Assembly: GCA_002440825.1 (NCBI GenBank)
Contig: DJVH01000035.1
Coordinates: forward strand, 1 to 33,663
DNA from: Bacteriovoracaceae bacterium UBA6261
GTDB lineage: Bacteria; Bdellovibrionota; Bacteriovoracia; Bacteriovoracales; Bacteriovoracaceae
Direction of reading: 5' to 3'
DNA: 33,663 nt
The stretch's first letter is position 1; each line of letters opens with the position of its first letter. A model generated the notes under the pieces. The model did not search any database. It was not told the origin of the DNA and saw only the letters and a list, made by a program, of their open reading frames with translations. Shown here piece by piece: positions 1 through 7,637 of the stretch. A program made the translations under genes and the position numbers.

Positions 1-86
1 AAATCTTCAATGAAATCGCGATAACTTCTTTCCACATTTTTCTTCAGCTTATTGTGAAAATCTTTGGAAAATAATTGATCTTTCAT
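1..86 (-). CDS. Unknown protein, N-terminal fragment (runs off the window)
   Basis: This is an open reading frame starting with ATG at 86 (complement) and running out of the left edge without a stop, giving 28 complete codons. The visible N-terminus begins MKDQLFSKDF and is rich in Lys, Asp and Phe, with no signal peptide or membrane segment. A Shine-Dalgarno sequence AAGGA lies 6-7 bases upstream of the ATG on the minus strand, which supports the start. It lies 52 bases downstream of tRNA-Asn on the same strand and could be read through from it, since no terminator hairpin is visible between them. I do not recognise the family from so short a piece. Confidence 0.6.
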   Translation of the reverse strand, partial: MKDQLFSKDFHNKLKKNVERSYRDFIED

Positions 87-138
87 AAAGAATCCTTGCT
101 TTGGGAAATATCGGGAAAATGTAGGGTGGAATTTAAAA

Positions 139-213
139 TGGCTGGGAAGGTGGGGATCGAACCCACGACCAATAGATTAACAGTCTACTGCGCTACCACT
201 GCGCCACTTCCCA
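139..213 (-). tRNA. tRNA-Asn (anticodon GTT)
   Basis: The minus strand folds into a full cloverleaf. The acceptor pairs TGGGAAG with CTTCCCA, the D stem is GCGC/GCGC, the anticodon stem is GTAGA/TCTAT around loop CTGTTAA (anticodon GTT), and the T arm is GTGGG-TTCGATC-CCCAC. The discriminator base is G and the CCA end is encoded (139-141). It is an isolated single tRNA. A candidate promoter sits at 238-266 on the same strand. Confidence 0.97.
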
Positions 214-237
214 ATATTGATCGAAAATAGTCTTCAA

Positions 238-266
238 GTTATAAAAATTAAAGGACTAAATGTCTA
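238..266 (-). promoter_or_regulatory. Candidate sigma-70 promoter for tRNA-Asn
   Basis: Reading the minus strand, TAGACA (266-261) is followed by a 17-base spacer and TATAAC (243-238), which places a start about 15-20 bases before the tRNA 5' end. The -10 overlaps a plus-strand TATAAA (240-245) that pairs with TTGATC (217-222) at 17-base spacing. The gap may therefore hold two face-to-face promoters that compete for polymerase. This rests on motif match only. Confidence 0.4.
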
Positions 267-352
267 GACCTTTTTTAAAAATATTTGAAACCATCGCTCC
301 TAACCTACTGAAACCCCATAAAATAAATAAGCCTTACTGTTGAGAGAATCAC

Positions 353-379
353 TCAAGTTTTCAAGAGTTGAGCCGATAA
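353..379 (+). promoter_or_regulatory. Sigma-28 (FliA-type) promoter
   Basis: TCAAGTTT (353-360), an 11-base spacer and GCCGATAA (372-379) match the enteric FliA consensus TAAAGTTT-N11-GCCGATAA at 15 of 16 positions with exact spacing. It points at the gene starting at 389. The predicted transcription start is near 386, leaving almost no leader before the ATG at 389. The consensus is established knowledge; activity in this organism is inferred. Confidence 0.65.
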
Positions 380-388
380 GCAGTTACT

Positions 389-952
389 ATGGCAGCTCAA
401 AATTTTCTCATTATGAACCTCTTGCGATTGATTACTCCTGAAGAAATCGGAGACATCGCGACTAAGCATAACGGTGGAAAGTTTTTATCTCTGACAGATC
501 TCGTGAATGAAAGAGTGGAGCAAAACGTTTACCGCGATTTTTCCAACGCTGACGCTTTGGATGATTTTCACGAACAGAGTAACAAGGCAAAAATTCTCCC
601 ATTCAAAAAAAATTCTGAACCTTCAGATGAAACATCTCAAGTCGAGGCTGCTGCATCCGAAGAAGTGAGCTCTCTTTCGGCAATGGCCGAAGCTCAGTTG
701 ACAGCTGGAACTCAAACAGCCGAAGAAGAAACTCACAATGACATTGTCCATCAGGAAAATGAAAACATGTCTTCTTTCATCTTGATTGAAAAAGAGCGTT
801 TAAAAAGATCTCAAAAATCGCTCAAGCAGAAAGAAATTATCGACCTTTACCAGAAGAATTCCAGCGTGGACGTTGAACAGATAAAGGGTAGCAATACAAA
901 TCTATCACAGGCCAGAGAGGCCGGTGTTTTAGTGAACAAGAAACAATATTAG
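389..952 (+). CDS. Unknown acidic protein, candidate member of the sigma-28 regulon
   Basis: This 187-residue protein belongs to no family I recognise. The first ~55 residues look folded and contain LLRLITPEEIGDIATKHNG. Residues ~55-125 are acidic, Ala/Glu/Ser/Thr-rich and probably disordered. The C-terminal ~60 residues are charged and likely helical (KERLKRSQKSLKQKEIIDLY). There is no signal peptide or membrane segment, so it is probably cytoplasmic. The start is uncertain: ATG 389 has no Shine-Dalgarno sequence but fits a near-leaderless transcript from the sigma-28-like promoter at 353-379, and an in-frame ATG at 413 is the alternative. The next gene starts one base after its stop, so the pair is probably co-translated. 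A motility or chemotaxis role is inferred from the promoter only. Confidence 0.75.
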   Translation: MAAQNFLIMNLLRLITPEEIGDIATKHNGGKFLSLTDLVNERVEQNVYRDFSNADALDDFHEQSNKAKILPFKKNSEPSDETSQVEAAASEEVSSLSAMAEAQLTAGTQTAEEETHNDIVHQENENMSSFILIEKERLKRSQKSLKQKEIIDLYQKNSSVDVEQIKGSNTNLSQAREAGVLVNKKQY

Positions 953-953
953 A

Positions 954-1178
954 ATGAAAAACTGGTTATACATTCCTTTTCTCGTTTTGATGGCAGTCAC
1001 TTATACGAGACTGGTAGATAACTATAATTCTGATGAAGTTTTTAAGCTTAGAAGAGGCCCAGCCTCTGTGATAGCGGAAGAAATTAATTTCAAAAAAATG
1101 GATTCAAAAAAAACAGATGAGAATTGTGAAGACCTCGCAGCCCGATTCAATTCTCACCTGACTAAAAGTTGCTTATAA
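954..1178 (+). CDS. Small single-pass membrane or secreted protein, unknown
   Basis: This 74-residue protein has an N-terminal hydrophobic segment (residues 4-17, WLYIPFLVLMAVTY) that would be a signal anchor, followed by a polar, Lys-rich tail with two cysteines (in ENCED and near the C-terminus). The start lies one base after the stop of the 389-952 gene (TAG-A-ATG) and lacks its own clear ribosome-binding site, which suggests translational coupling and shared sigma-28-type control. Its stop overlaps the stop of the convergent astD gene by 6 bases. I do not recognise the family; periplasmic exposure of the tail is an inference. Confidence 0.65.
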   Translation: MKNWLYIPFLVLMAVTYTRLVDNYNSDEVFKLRRGPASVIAEEINFKKMDSKKTDENCEDLAARFNSHLTKSCL

Positions 1179-2693
1179 ATCCAAACCTACAATTGACTTG
1201 ATATCATCAGCTTCATCTCCGAGAACCTCGAGGCTTGCAAGTTGGTAAACACAAGCATCAATAGTCGTTAAAGCTGCCGGACGATAATTTCCTGAATTTT
1301 TAACACCGCCAAAAGGAAGTTTCGCCGAAGCACCTACTGTCGAGCGGTTAAAGTTAACCAGGCCTGAATCAATTTCATCTACACACAGCTGAAAGAGGTT
1401 GTGATCGCGAGTGAAAACTGAAGCGGCCAGACCGTACTCAGTAGCATTTGCAATTTTAATCGCCTCATCGATTGTATCGTAAGGAATAAAAGTGACATTT
1501 GGACCAAAAATTTCACTGTGTAAAAACATGCTGTCGTTATTCCATCTTTCACTTAAGTGAATGGATGGGGAAACATAATGACCCTTTTTACCTTTGTCCA
1601 ACTGTTTACCGCGCATGACTTCATGGATACCTTCACGCTTTGCCATTCCCATAAAGAGAAGATAAGAATCAACCGCGCCCTGATCGACTAAAGGACCCAT
1701 GAACGGTTCACGAGCGTACTCGACCGGGTGATCAATAATAATTTTCTTGGCAAGGTTGTGAAACTTTTCAATAAATTCTTCGTGAATGTTTCTTTGAATG
1801 GCGACGATTGAGGTTGAGGTACAACGCTGACCAGTCGTCAAAAAGCATGCTTTTAAAAGTTCTTGCTGGGCATGTTCTAAGTTTGCATCGCCATGAAGGA
1901 TTGTCGTATTTTTACCACCTAATTCCAGTGAAACGAGTTTCCCAAGATCGTGATGGGTCGTATCCAGAATTTTCATTCCTACTTCTTTGGAGCCGGTGAA
2001 GAAAACACCTTTGACTGATTTTTCTTTTAGGAGTCTACGAGCGACTTCGCCATTTCCCTGAATCATGTTTACGACACCTGCAGGGAAACCCGCAGCGTGG
2101 AAACATTCAATAAGAAGCTGAGCTGAGTAACAAGTTTTTTCTGATGGCTTAAAAATGATTGAGTTCCCTGAAACCAAAGCACTTAACATTTGTCCATTGG
2201 CCAGATGGCATGGAAAATTGAAAGGACCAATAACAAGAGAAGGTCCTAGTGGTTTGTAATAAATATGTCCGTTGGTTTTTGGAAGAATGTTATCGATGTG
2301 TTTATTTGCAATACGGGGAAGAGAATCTTCGATAGTCACAGTGACCTTGCCAATGACAGAAGCTACTTCAGTCTTAGCTTCCCAGAGCGGTTTACCCATC
2401 TCATAGGCGATGGCCAGGGCAATCTCTTCTTTTCTCTTTGAAACTTCTTCAGCATATCTTTTCAAAAGCTTGTTTCTGTCTTCTTGAGACGTTTTTCTCC
2501 ACGTTTTAAAACCAGCCGAAGCAGATTCAACTACGCGGTCAACGTCACGGTAATCAACTGGCGCTTCCCAAAGCAAAAGCGAAAGATCGGCAGGACAATA
2601 GCGTTTAATAATATTTTCGACAGCCAGCGGGCCAGTCGTCGCAGGCAGATGAAAATCGCCATTGAAATAGTTTCCTAAAATTTTAAATTTCAT
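1173..2693 (-). CDS. astD: N-succinylglutamate 5-semialdehyde dehydrogenase (AstD-like)
   Basis: A 506-residue NAD(P)-dependent aldehyde dehydrogenase. The family landmarks are present: GPFNFP with oxyanion Asn159, the cofactor-loop FTGS region near 232-235, LELGGKN with general base Glu257, and GQRCT with nucleophile Cys291. In the arginine succinyltransferase (AST) pathway this enzyme oxidises succinylglutamate semialdehyde to succinylglutamate in the cytoplasm. Assignment to AstD rather than another aldehyde dehydrogenase rests on strong overall AstD character plus position directly after astA (13-base gap). It is the last gene of the minus-strand operon. It converges on the 954-1178 gene with overlapping stop codons and no hairpin terminator between them. 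AstE, which would hydrolyse the product, is not in the window. Confidence 0.85.
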   Translation of the reverse strand: MKFKILGNYFNGDFHLPATTGPLAVENIIKRYCPADLSLLLWEAPVDYRDVDRVVESASAGFKTWRKTSQEDRNKLLKRYAEEVSKRKEEIALAIAYEMGKPLWEAKTEVASVIGKVTVTIEDSLPRIANKHIDNILPKTNGHIYYKPLGPSLVIGPFNFPCHLANGQMLSALVSGNSIIFKPSEKTCYSAQLLIECFHAAGFPAGVVNMIQGNGEVARRLLKEKSVKGVFFTGSKEVGMKILDTTHHDLGKLVSLELGGKNTTILHGDANLEHAQQELLKACFLTTGQRCTSTSIVAIQRNIHEEFIEKFHNLAKKIIIDHPVEYAREPFMGPLVDQGAVDSYLLFMGMAKREGIHEVMRGKQLDKGKKGHYVSPSIHLSERWNNDSMFLHSEIFGPNVTFIPYDTIDEAIKIANATEYGLAASVFTRDHNLFQLCVDEIDSGLVNFNRSTVGASAKLPFGGVKNSGNYRPAALTTIDACVYQLASLEVLGDEADDIKSIVGLDL

Positions 2694-2706
2694 ATTTCAC
2701 CTTTTG

Positions 2707-3738
2707 TTAGAGGTAAGTGGCAAATGTTTTAAAGTCTTCTTTTATCCCTAAGAGCTTTGCTTCTTCAGGATCGATAATAAAGCGGTGATGAGTCCCTTTG
2801 TTTAAGTTGCCCGATATATAAGCAGCCTTAAATTCACCTTGAGCAGCTGGAAGGCCGGCAAGAATGCAGGTTTTATCGCTTTTAATGATTGAATCACGGA
2901 TTAAAACTTCGCATTCAAACATTTCTTTAATCGGCTTGATATCTTTCATTTTGGCGCGATAATGTGGACCACCGTCAAATGGATCGACTTCATTTGTATA
3001 TTTAAAGCCAATACTTTCGAGCATTTTTTTAACTGGAGCTGTGTCTTCACCTACCTTTCCAATGGCATTTCGTGCTTCGATAGGAAGAAGAGTGAGATAA
3101 ATCGTCTCTTCAGGAAAAAGGCTGAGAATAAATTCTTTATTGCTTCGTGAAAGAACGTCGGCATCATGATATTCCATGTTGAGGAATCTTCTTCCGATCG
3201 CTTCCCACAGTGGCGCATGTCCTTCATTGTCAAATGGAGGCATGAGTTCAGAATGAATATCTTCTTTAAAGCGATTTTTATTCATTCCCATATAGAGGAA
3301 ACGAACAAATGAAAGCTGCTTGCCAAGCTTTTTGTCATTCTTTCTAAAGTCAGGATCCAGGACCAGACCGCCTATTTCAGTTGGGCCGTTTGTATCAAGA
3401 CCTAATTTCAAAGTTCCATGAATAAAACCCGTATTCAGCGTTTTGGAAAATTTATTTTCCTGACCAACAGAAAAAAAGTAGTGAGGTTCGTCTTCTGTTC
3501 CGTGTTGAGCATGAATCATCGAGCAACCAATAATTCTTTTGGCCTTCAAATCTTCCAGAACAAATAAATAATAATTTTCCCAAAGGTTTTTTGAAGGATT
3601 GCTGAATGCTTTGATAGAGCTTTCGATTTTTGATTTTATAATTTCACGATCTGGCGGCAAGTTAATAAATAAAACAAGCTGGCTCAATTCGTAGAGATCA
3701 TCAAGATCATTTAAATTTGCTGATCTAAGTGTGTACAT
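2707..3738 (-). CDS. astA: Arginine (or ornithine) N-succinyltransferase
   Basis: A 343-residue member of the AstA family, which transfers succinyl from succinyl-CoA to the alpha-amino group of arginine or, in some members, ornithine. Typical AstA blocks are visible: EIGGLVLDPDFR (121-132), MPPFDNEGHAPLWEAIGRRF (about 166-185), IYLTLLPIEARNAIGKV (213-229) and DPFDGGPH (252-259). The N-terminal half has the GNAT-like acyltransferase fold expected of the family. The length is normal (E. coli AstA is about 344). It sits between the class III aminotransferase (8-base gap) and astD (13-base gap), so one transcript is likely. Substrate choice between arginine and ornithine cannot be read from sequence alone. 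The absence of astB nearby leaves ornithine open. Confidence 0.9.
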   Translation of the reverse strand: MYTLRSANLNDLDDLYELSQLVLFINLPPDREIIKSKIESSIKAFSNPSKNLWENYYLFVLEDLKAKRIIGCSMIHAQHGTEDEPHYFFSVGQENKFSKTLNTGFIHGTLKLGLDTNGPTEIGGLVLDPDFRKNDKKLGKQLSFVRFLYMGMNKNRFKEDIHSELMPPFDNEGHAPLWEAIGRRFLNMEYHDADVLSRSNKEFILSLFPEETIYLTLLPIEARNAIGKVGEDTAPVKKMLESIGFKYTNEVDPFDGGPHYRAKMKDIKPIKEMFECEVLIRDSIIKSDKTCILAGLPAAQGEFKAAYISGNLNKGTHHRFIIDPEEAKLLGIKEDFKTFATYL

Positions 3739-3746
3739 AATACGTC

Positions 3747-5111
3747 CTATATTACTTCCTGAATCGTTTTCTCAATGATTGAGAAAATTTCCTTTATGTG
3801 TTCATCGAGAATCGCTGTCGGTAAAAGAAATCTGACTCTAGTAGGTTCTTTACCGGCCGAGAAAGTGATGACTCCATTTTCAAACAGTTTCTTCATAAAC
3901 TTATTTGTTGTGTCTGGGGTTGCGTCACCAACTTCGAAAGACAGCATTGTTCCTACGCCGCCGTAGTATGGAATTTTTCCTTTGCAAGATCCCTCTGAAA
4001 GTTTTTTAAACTCAGCTTTGAATTTTGTTTCAAGTTCAGCCATTCTTCCGTTATCACCATAGAAGTTTCCTTCTTTTAGGTAGCGGACAGTCGCTTTGCC
4101 GGCATTCATTGAAGCAACAGAACCATTGAATGTCCCAGCAATCAATCCTGGCTTAGGATTTAATTCTTCAGTATAGAATGTTCCAGCGCCTTGAAGAACT
4201 TTTCCAATTGTTACAACGTCAACATATTCATCAAGTCCAAACATCTGGAAAGCAAACATTTGGCGAGTTCTTGCGAAAGATTGCACTTCGTCTACCCAAA
4301 CATACAGACCGTGTTCACGTGCCCATTTAAAAACACCTTCGTAGTACTCTTTTGTTCCATAAATGAATCCGGCTTCACCCTGAATAAGTTCGAGTGTGAT
4401 TGCACAGTAAGTGTTTCCGTTTTTCTGGATAAGCTCATTCAGAGCAGAGATTGTATTCTTGAGAGAATTTTCCGGATCTTTGTAGTCAAAGTGAGGAACG
4501 TGATCAACCTGAATCGACATCGGCATCCCTTCGCGGTAGGACTGATTATAAGTCACGTCCTGCATTGCAATTGATCTTCCGGCAAATGATTTTTTGAAAG
4601 CAATTAATCTATAGTTTGGAGCTTTTTTCTGCCAAAGAATTTTAAGAGCAGTATCATTTGAGAAAGATCCTGAACATGAAAACCAGAAATGCTTTAATCG
4701 TGAGCCTTTAACGGCATCAAGTAAAACCTTCGTCAATTCGTAAGGCTCTTGATATGAGAGAAGGTTCCCGGTCATCATTGTATCGGAAGTCGCAGCTTCA
4801 AGATTGGCTTTGATATAAATAGGGTGTGAGTGGCCAAGCAAATTAACACCGATTGCATTGATGAGATCATATTTAATTGATCCATCGAGAAGTTCAACAA
4901 AAGGGCCATGTCCACGGCCTGAAGCCATGAAAGGATAAAAAAATCCTCTGCCTTTTAATTGTTCATACTCCTTGAGTTTTGCTGCCAGCATTTCTTTTTT
5001 ATCTTCATCTGGTCCTTTGATGTGATCAAACTTCTGCTGTTCGATAAGAATTGATGAAAACAGTTTATTAAAATGCTCGTTTATCTCCGGTGATTGAACT
5101 CCAATGCTCAT
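3747..5111 (-). CDS. Class III PLP aminotransferase, probable AstC role
   Basis: A 454-residue pyridoxal-phosphate-dependent aminotransferase. Visible landmarks are SCSGSFSNDTALK (145-157, the phosphate-binding region), SFAGRS in place of the usual SFHGRT, QGEAG (244-248), VDEVQS with cofactor Asp274, and TIGK with the Schiff-base Lys304. It is about 50 residues longer than ArgD/AstC enzymes, mostly at the N-terminus, and diverges from them. Position first in an operon with astA and astD suggests it transaminates succinylornithine to succinylglutamate semialdehyde (AstC role). Ornithine or lysine aminotransferase activity is the alternative. The ATG at 5111 has AAGGA 7 bases upstream on the minus strand. 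The region between this gene and the divergent gene at 5220 must carry its promoter. Confidence 0.8.
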   Translation of the reverse strand: MSIGVQSPEINEHFNKLFSSILIEQQKFDHIKGPDEDKKEMLAAKLKEYEQLKGRGFFYPFMASGRGHGPFVELLDGSIKYDLINAIGVNLLGHSHPIYIKANLEAATSDTMMTGNLLSYQEPYELTKVLLDAVKGSRLKHFWFSCSGSFSNDTALKILWQKKAPNYRLIAFKKSFAGRSIAMQDVTYNQSYREGMPMSIQVDHVPHFDYKDPENSLKNTISALNELIQKNGNTYCAITLELIQGEAGFIYGTKEYYEGVFKWAREHGLYVWVDEVQSFARTRQMFAFQMFGLDEYVDVVTIGKVLQGAGTFYTEELNPKPGLIAGTFNGSVASMNAGKATVRYLKEGNFYGDNGRMAELETKFKAEFKKLSEGSCKGKIPYYGGVGTMLSFEVGDATPDTTNKFMKKLFENGVITFSAGKEPTRVRFLLPTAILDEHIKEIFSIIEKTIQEVI

Positions 5112-5185
5112 GCTTATTTCCTTAGATTAAAAAATTATGAATTGTTTATTTTAAATATGTCTTTTACGAGGACGGTTTTTCTCGC

Positions 5186-5213
5186 TTGCAAACAATTTGC
5201 TATGGGCGATAAT
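5186..5213 (+). promoter_or_regulatory. Candidate promoter giving a leaderless transcript
   Basis: TTGCAA (5186-5191), a 16-base spacer and GATAAT (5208-5213) form a sigma-70-like promoter. The -10 ends 6 bases before the ATG at 5220, and no Shine-Dalgarno sequence precedes that ATG, so transcription should begin at or next to the start codon. Motif evidence only. Confidence 0.45.
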
Positions 5214-5219
5214 TAATTT

Positions 5220-5933
5220 ATGAAAAATACTAGCACAGTCCCAGTGACAAAGTCACCTCAAGCGACTACTCAAGAGTCGAGTGAAACAACGGACCAAAAC
5301 TCTTTTGAAGCGCTTTATGTAAAGAAAGATTATAAGGGCGCGGTGAATTACTTACTTCGAAATAAGCAATCATTAAACTCGGGTATTTTCCATTATAATC
5401 TCGGAACAGTGTACTCAAAATTAGGAGATTATCCTGCGGCCCGTTTTCATTTCGAGAAGGCCATTAAAGAAGGCTATATTAACTCTTCTGCTCTTAATAA
5501 TTTAGGCTATGTCAAATCCCAGCTCCAGGTGGATGATCTATCAACTTCTTCAATGCTGGCAGACGAATTAATGAATGCAGCTTTAACAGTTCCTTCGAGC
5601 GCATATGTGACCATAACTCTCATTTTGCTCCTTGCAGGAATGTTGATGGTTAAGGCCAAAAAAATTAAACGCAAAGTAACAATGGCTTTAGGAATTTTAA
5701 TCGTTGCGACTCCGGTTTTATTTTCACAGTTTTACCTTGAAAAAGTGAACTATGCGGTCACTTTCAAGGATATCCCTTTGTATGAAGGACCTTCAAAAAT
5801 ATTTTCTGAAAAAGGAAAGGTACGGGCTGGCTCTAAAATCATTCTCGGTGAATTTAAAGAGGGCTGGTTTTATGTAAAATTTCCGATTTCTTTAGCAGGA
5901 TGGATTAACAAGGATCAACTCGGTCTTTACTAG
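5220..5933 (+). CDS. TPR - membrane - SH3-like domain protein (BatE-like architecture)
   Basis: This 237-residue protein has, in order: a polar Ser/Thr-rich N-terminus (1-25); two to three TPR-like helical repeats (about 26-105, including YNLGTVYSKLGDYPAARFHFEKAI); two hydrophobic segments (about 126-143 and 152-170) that should place it in the inner membrane; and a C-terminal bacterial SH3-like domain (about 178-237, with LYEGPS and GWFYVKF..AGWI). The same order of domains is known from BatE of the Bacteroides aerotolerance locus, but no BatA-D genes are present here, so the name is not transferred. It heads a tight plus-strand run (gap 8 bases to the next gene) that includes a cyclic-nucleotide-binding protein, a permease and BamD. 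A scaffolding role in the envelope is inferred. Confidence 0.75.
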   Translation: MKNTSTVPVTKSPQATTQESSETTDQNSFEALYVKKDYKGAVNYLLRNKQSLNSGIFHYNLGTVYSKLGDYPAARFHFEKAIKEGYINSSALNNLGYVKSQLQVDDLSTSSMLADELMNAALTVPSSAYVTITLILLLAGMLMVKAKKIKRKVTMALGILIVATPVLFSQFYLEKVNYAVTFKDIPLYEGPSKIFSEKGKVRAGSKIILGEFKEGWFYVKFPISLAGWINKDQLGLY

Positions 5934-5941
5934 GTGGAAGA

Positions 5942-6568
5942 ATGGCATCGTCTTATGAAAAAGAAATTCGCGAAGCGGGAAAAGACAAAGTAGAGCTTAC
6001 GAAAAAAATTGATCTCTCCATGATGAAATATTTATGGATGGCCAATCCTCTTAGCAGAGCTAGAAAACACTCGATTCCCAAGTTTTTAAGAAACGTGGAA
6101 TTGTTGAAAAATTTTTCGGACAACGAATTAAGAATTCTTGCCAAGTACATGCACAACAGAAAATTTGCTGAAGGTGAAATCGTCTTCAGGGAAGGCGAAG
6201 TTGGAATTGGGTTTTATTTCATTTTTTCCGGAATCATTGAGCTGAGCCACGATGATTTAGGAGCGGAAATCAGCAGCGAAAAATTTTTAATCCTGGAAGA
6301 GTTCGGTTACTTTGGCGAACTCGCCTTGCTTCAGGAAGGAAATCAGAGAACTGCTACTGCGCTTGCCAGAAACAAGTGTGAGCTCGTTGGTATTTTTAAG
6401 CCAGATCTGGACAATTTAATTGTTCGCCATCCGGTTATTGCAGCAAAGCTCATTCAATCTATTTCTATTGCACTTGCAGACAGACTTTATTATCTGACGA
6501 ACGAAGCAAGTAAAATGCATAAGAGAATAAAACAACTGGAAGCAAACAATGATTCTCAGCAATCGTAA
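5942..6568 (+). CDS. Cyclic-nucleotide-binding domain protein without DNA-binding domain
   Basis: A 208-residue protein built around one cNMP-binding domain (about residues 52-165). The phosphate-binding cassette FGELALL (124-130) keeps the ribose-contacting Glu126, and Arg136 in QRTATA keeps the phosphate-contacting Arg, so nucleotide binding (cAMP, cGMP or another) looks possible. The N-terminal ~50 residues are basic and there is no helix-turn-helix after the C-helix, so it is not a Crp-type repressor or activator. The C-terminal tail is short and coiled-coil-like (SKMHKRIKQLEANN). It overlaps the downstream permease gene by 20 bases, which suggests co-translation. A role as a nucleotide-responsive partner of a neighbouring membrane protein is an inference from this context. 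Confidence 0.85.
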   Translation: MASSYEKEIREAGKDKVELTKKIDLSMMKYLWMANPLSRARKHSIPKFLRNVELLKNFSDNELRILAKYMHNRKFAEGEIVFREGEVGIGFYFIFSGIIELSHDDLGAEISSEKFLILEEFGYFGELALLQEGNQRTATALARNKCELVGIFKPDLDNLIVRHPVIAAKLIQSISIALADRLYYLTNEASKMHKRIKQLEANNDSQQS

Positions 6569-7601
6569 AAACATAACTAAAATTCAGCTCGTCTTTTTCG
6601 TTGTAGTCATTGCTTTGTTCTGTTCGCTGGTTTTAGCTTTGCCCAGAATTTCAATTCCCTTATCGCTTGCCTATATACTTTCTCTCGCGCTCACTCCCAT
6701 CGTTGAAACTTTGATGTCTCTAAAACTGACCAAAACTCAATCTATCGTCCTCATATTCATTGTTCTGGCTGTGCTGATTGGATTACCTATGTTCAGGTTG
6801 ATTCCGCTTTTGTCGGCTGAATCACAAAATTTTCAAAATATTATTCCAAGAATTGAGTCCTACATCATTCAACAGTTTCAATACGTCCGCGAATTTGTAA
6901 AATTGCGAACAGGCCATGAAATAGGGGATGCGTATGTTTATCAAGGCCTCGAGGAAATGCAAAATTGGTCTGCCAGCTTCGTCGTGAGAATTCCAAATTA
7001 TATTGCCAATATTATGGAATGGATTTTTCTCGTTCCTTTTTTTACATTTTTCATTATTCGCGATTCGGAATCATTTAAAAGAACACTTTTGAGCTTTACT
7101 CCAAATGTTATTTTCGAACGCTTCTATTACGTTATCCACGTTTTCAATCGCCAGCTGGGTAATTACTTTTTTGCCAAGTTTGTAGAGGCTGTTATCGTAG
7201 GTGGCATTATAACTGCCGGGCTTCTTCTTCTCGATATTAAATATGCTGTTATTTTGGGATTCATTGCAGGGCTTACTAACATTGTTCCTTACGTCGGTCC
7301 ATTTCTGGGTGTCGGTCCGGCCATCGTTCTTGGCATGCTGGAATATGGAATGACATCGCCGACAATGGGCGCGATCATTACACTTTATGCCATCGCCAAC
7401 GTCGTAGACATTTTCTTCGTCTTCCCATTCCTTGTTTCGAAAATCGTAAATCTTCATCCTATGCTAGTCGCCGTAAGTGTGATCGTCGGCTCGCACTACA
7501 TGGGCATAACCGGAATGGTAATATCTATTCCAGTAGTTGCCGCAATCAAACTTATTATTACTGAAATCTACAATGAAATTTACACTGAACGCTCCAGATG
7601 A
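6549..7601 (+). CDS. AI-2E family (PerM/UPF0118) membrane permease
   Basis: A 350-residue polytopic inner-membrane protein. Two hydrophobic segments near the N-terminus (about 13-50 and 63-85) are followed by a soluble stretch (about 90-145) and then at least four more segments. The family signatures are NYFFAKFVEAVIVGGI and the loop GLTNIVPYVGPFLGVGP. The family includes E. coli PerM/TqsA, and some members export or sense small molecules; the substrate here is unknown. The ATG at 6549 lies inside the preceding cNMP-binding gene (20-base overlap) with GGAAG about 9 bases upstream, and the hydrophobic segment follows immediately, so this start is plausible. It lies 36 bases before bamD. Confidence 0.9.
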   Translation: MILSNRKNITKIQLVFFVVVIALFCSLVLALPRISIPLSLAYILSLALTPIVETLMSLKLTKTQSIVLIFIVLAVLIGLPMFRLIPLLSAESQNFQNIIPRIESYIIQQFQYVREFVKLRTGHEIGDAYVYQGLEEMQNWSASFVVRIPNYIANIMEWIFLVPFFTFFIIRDSESFKRTLLSFTPNVIFERFYYVIHVFNRQLGNYFFAKFVEAVIVGGIITAGLLLLDIKYAVILGFIAGLTNIVPYVGPFLGVGPAIVLGMLEYGMTSPTMGAIITLYAIANVVDIFFVFPFLVSKIVNLHPMLVAVSVIVGSHYMGITGMVISIPVVAAIKLIITEIYNEIYTERSR

Positions 7602-7637
7602 TACGATCCTGTAAAGATCTGTTATCTGGAGTTTTCT

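Noticed and set aside
4191..4574. 127-residue plus-strand open frame
   Set aside because: It lies wholly antisense to the class III aminotransferase and has no ribosome-binding site or recognisable product; a shadow of the real gene.
7071..7457. 128-residue minus-strand open frame
   Set aside because: Antisense to the AI-2E family permease; composition (Asn, Lys, Cys rich) is that of a reversed membrane-protein gene.
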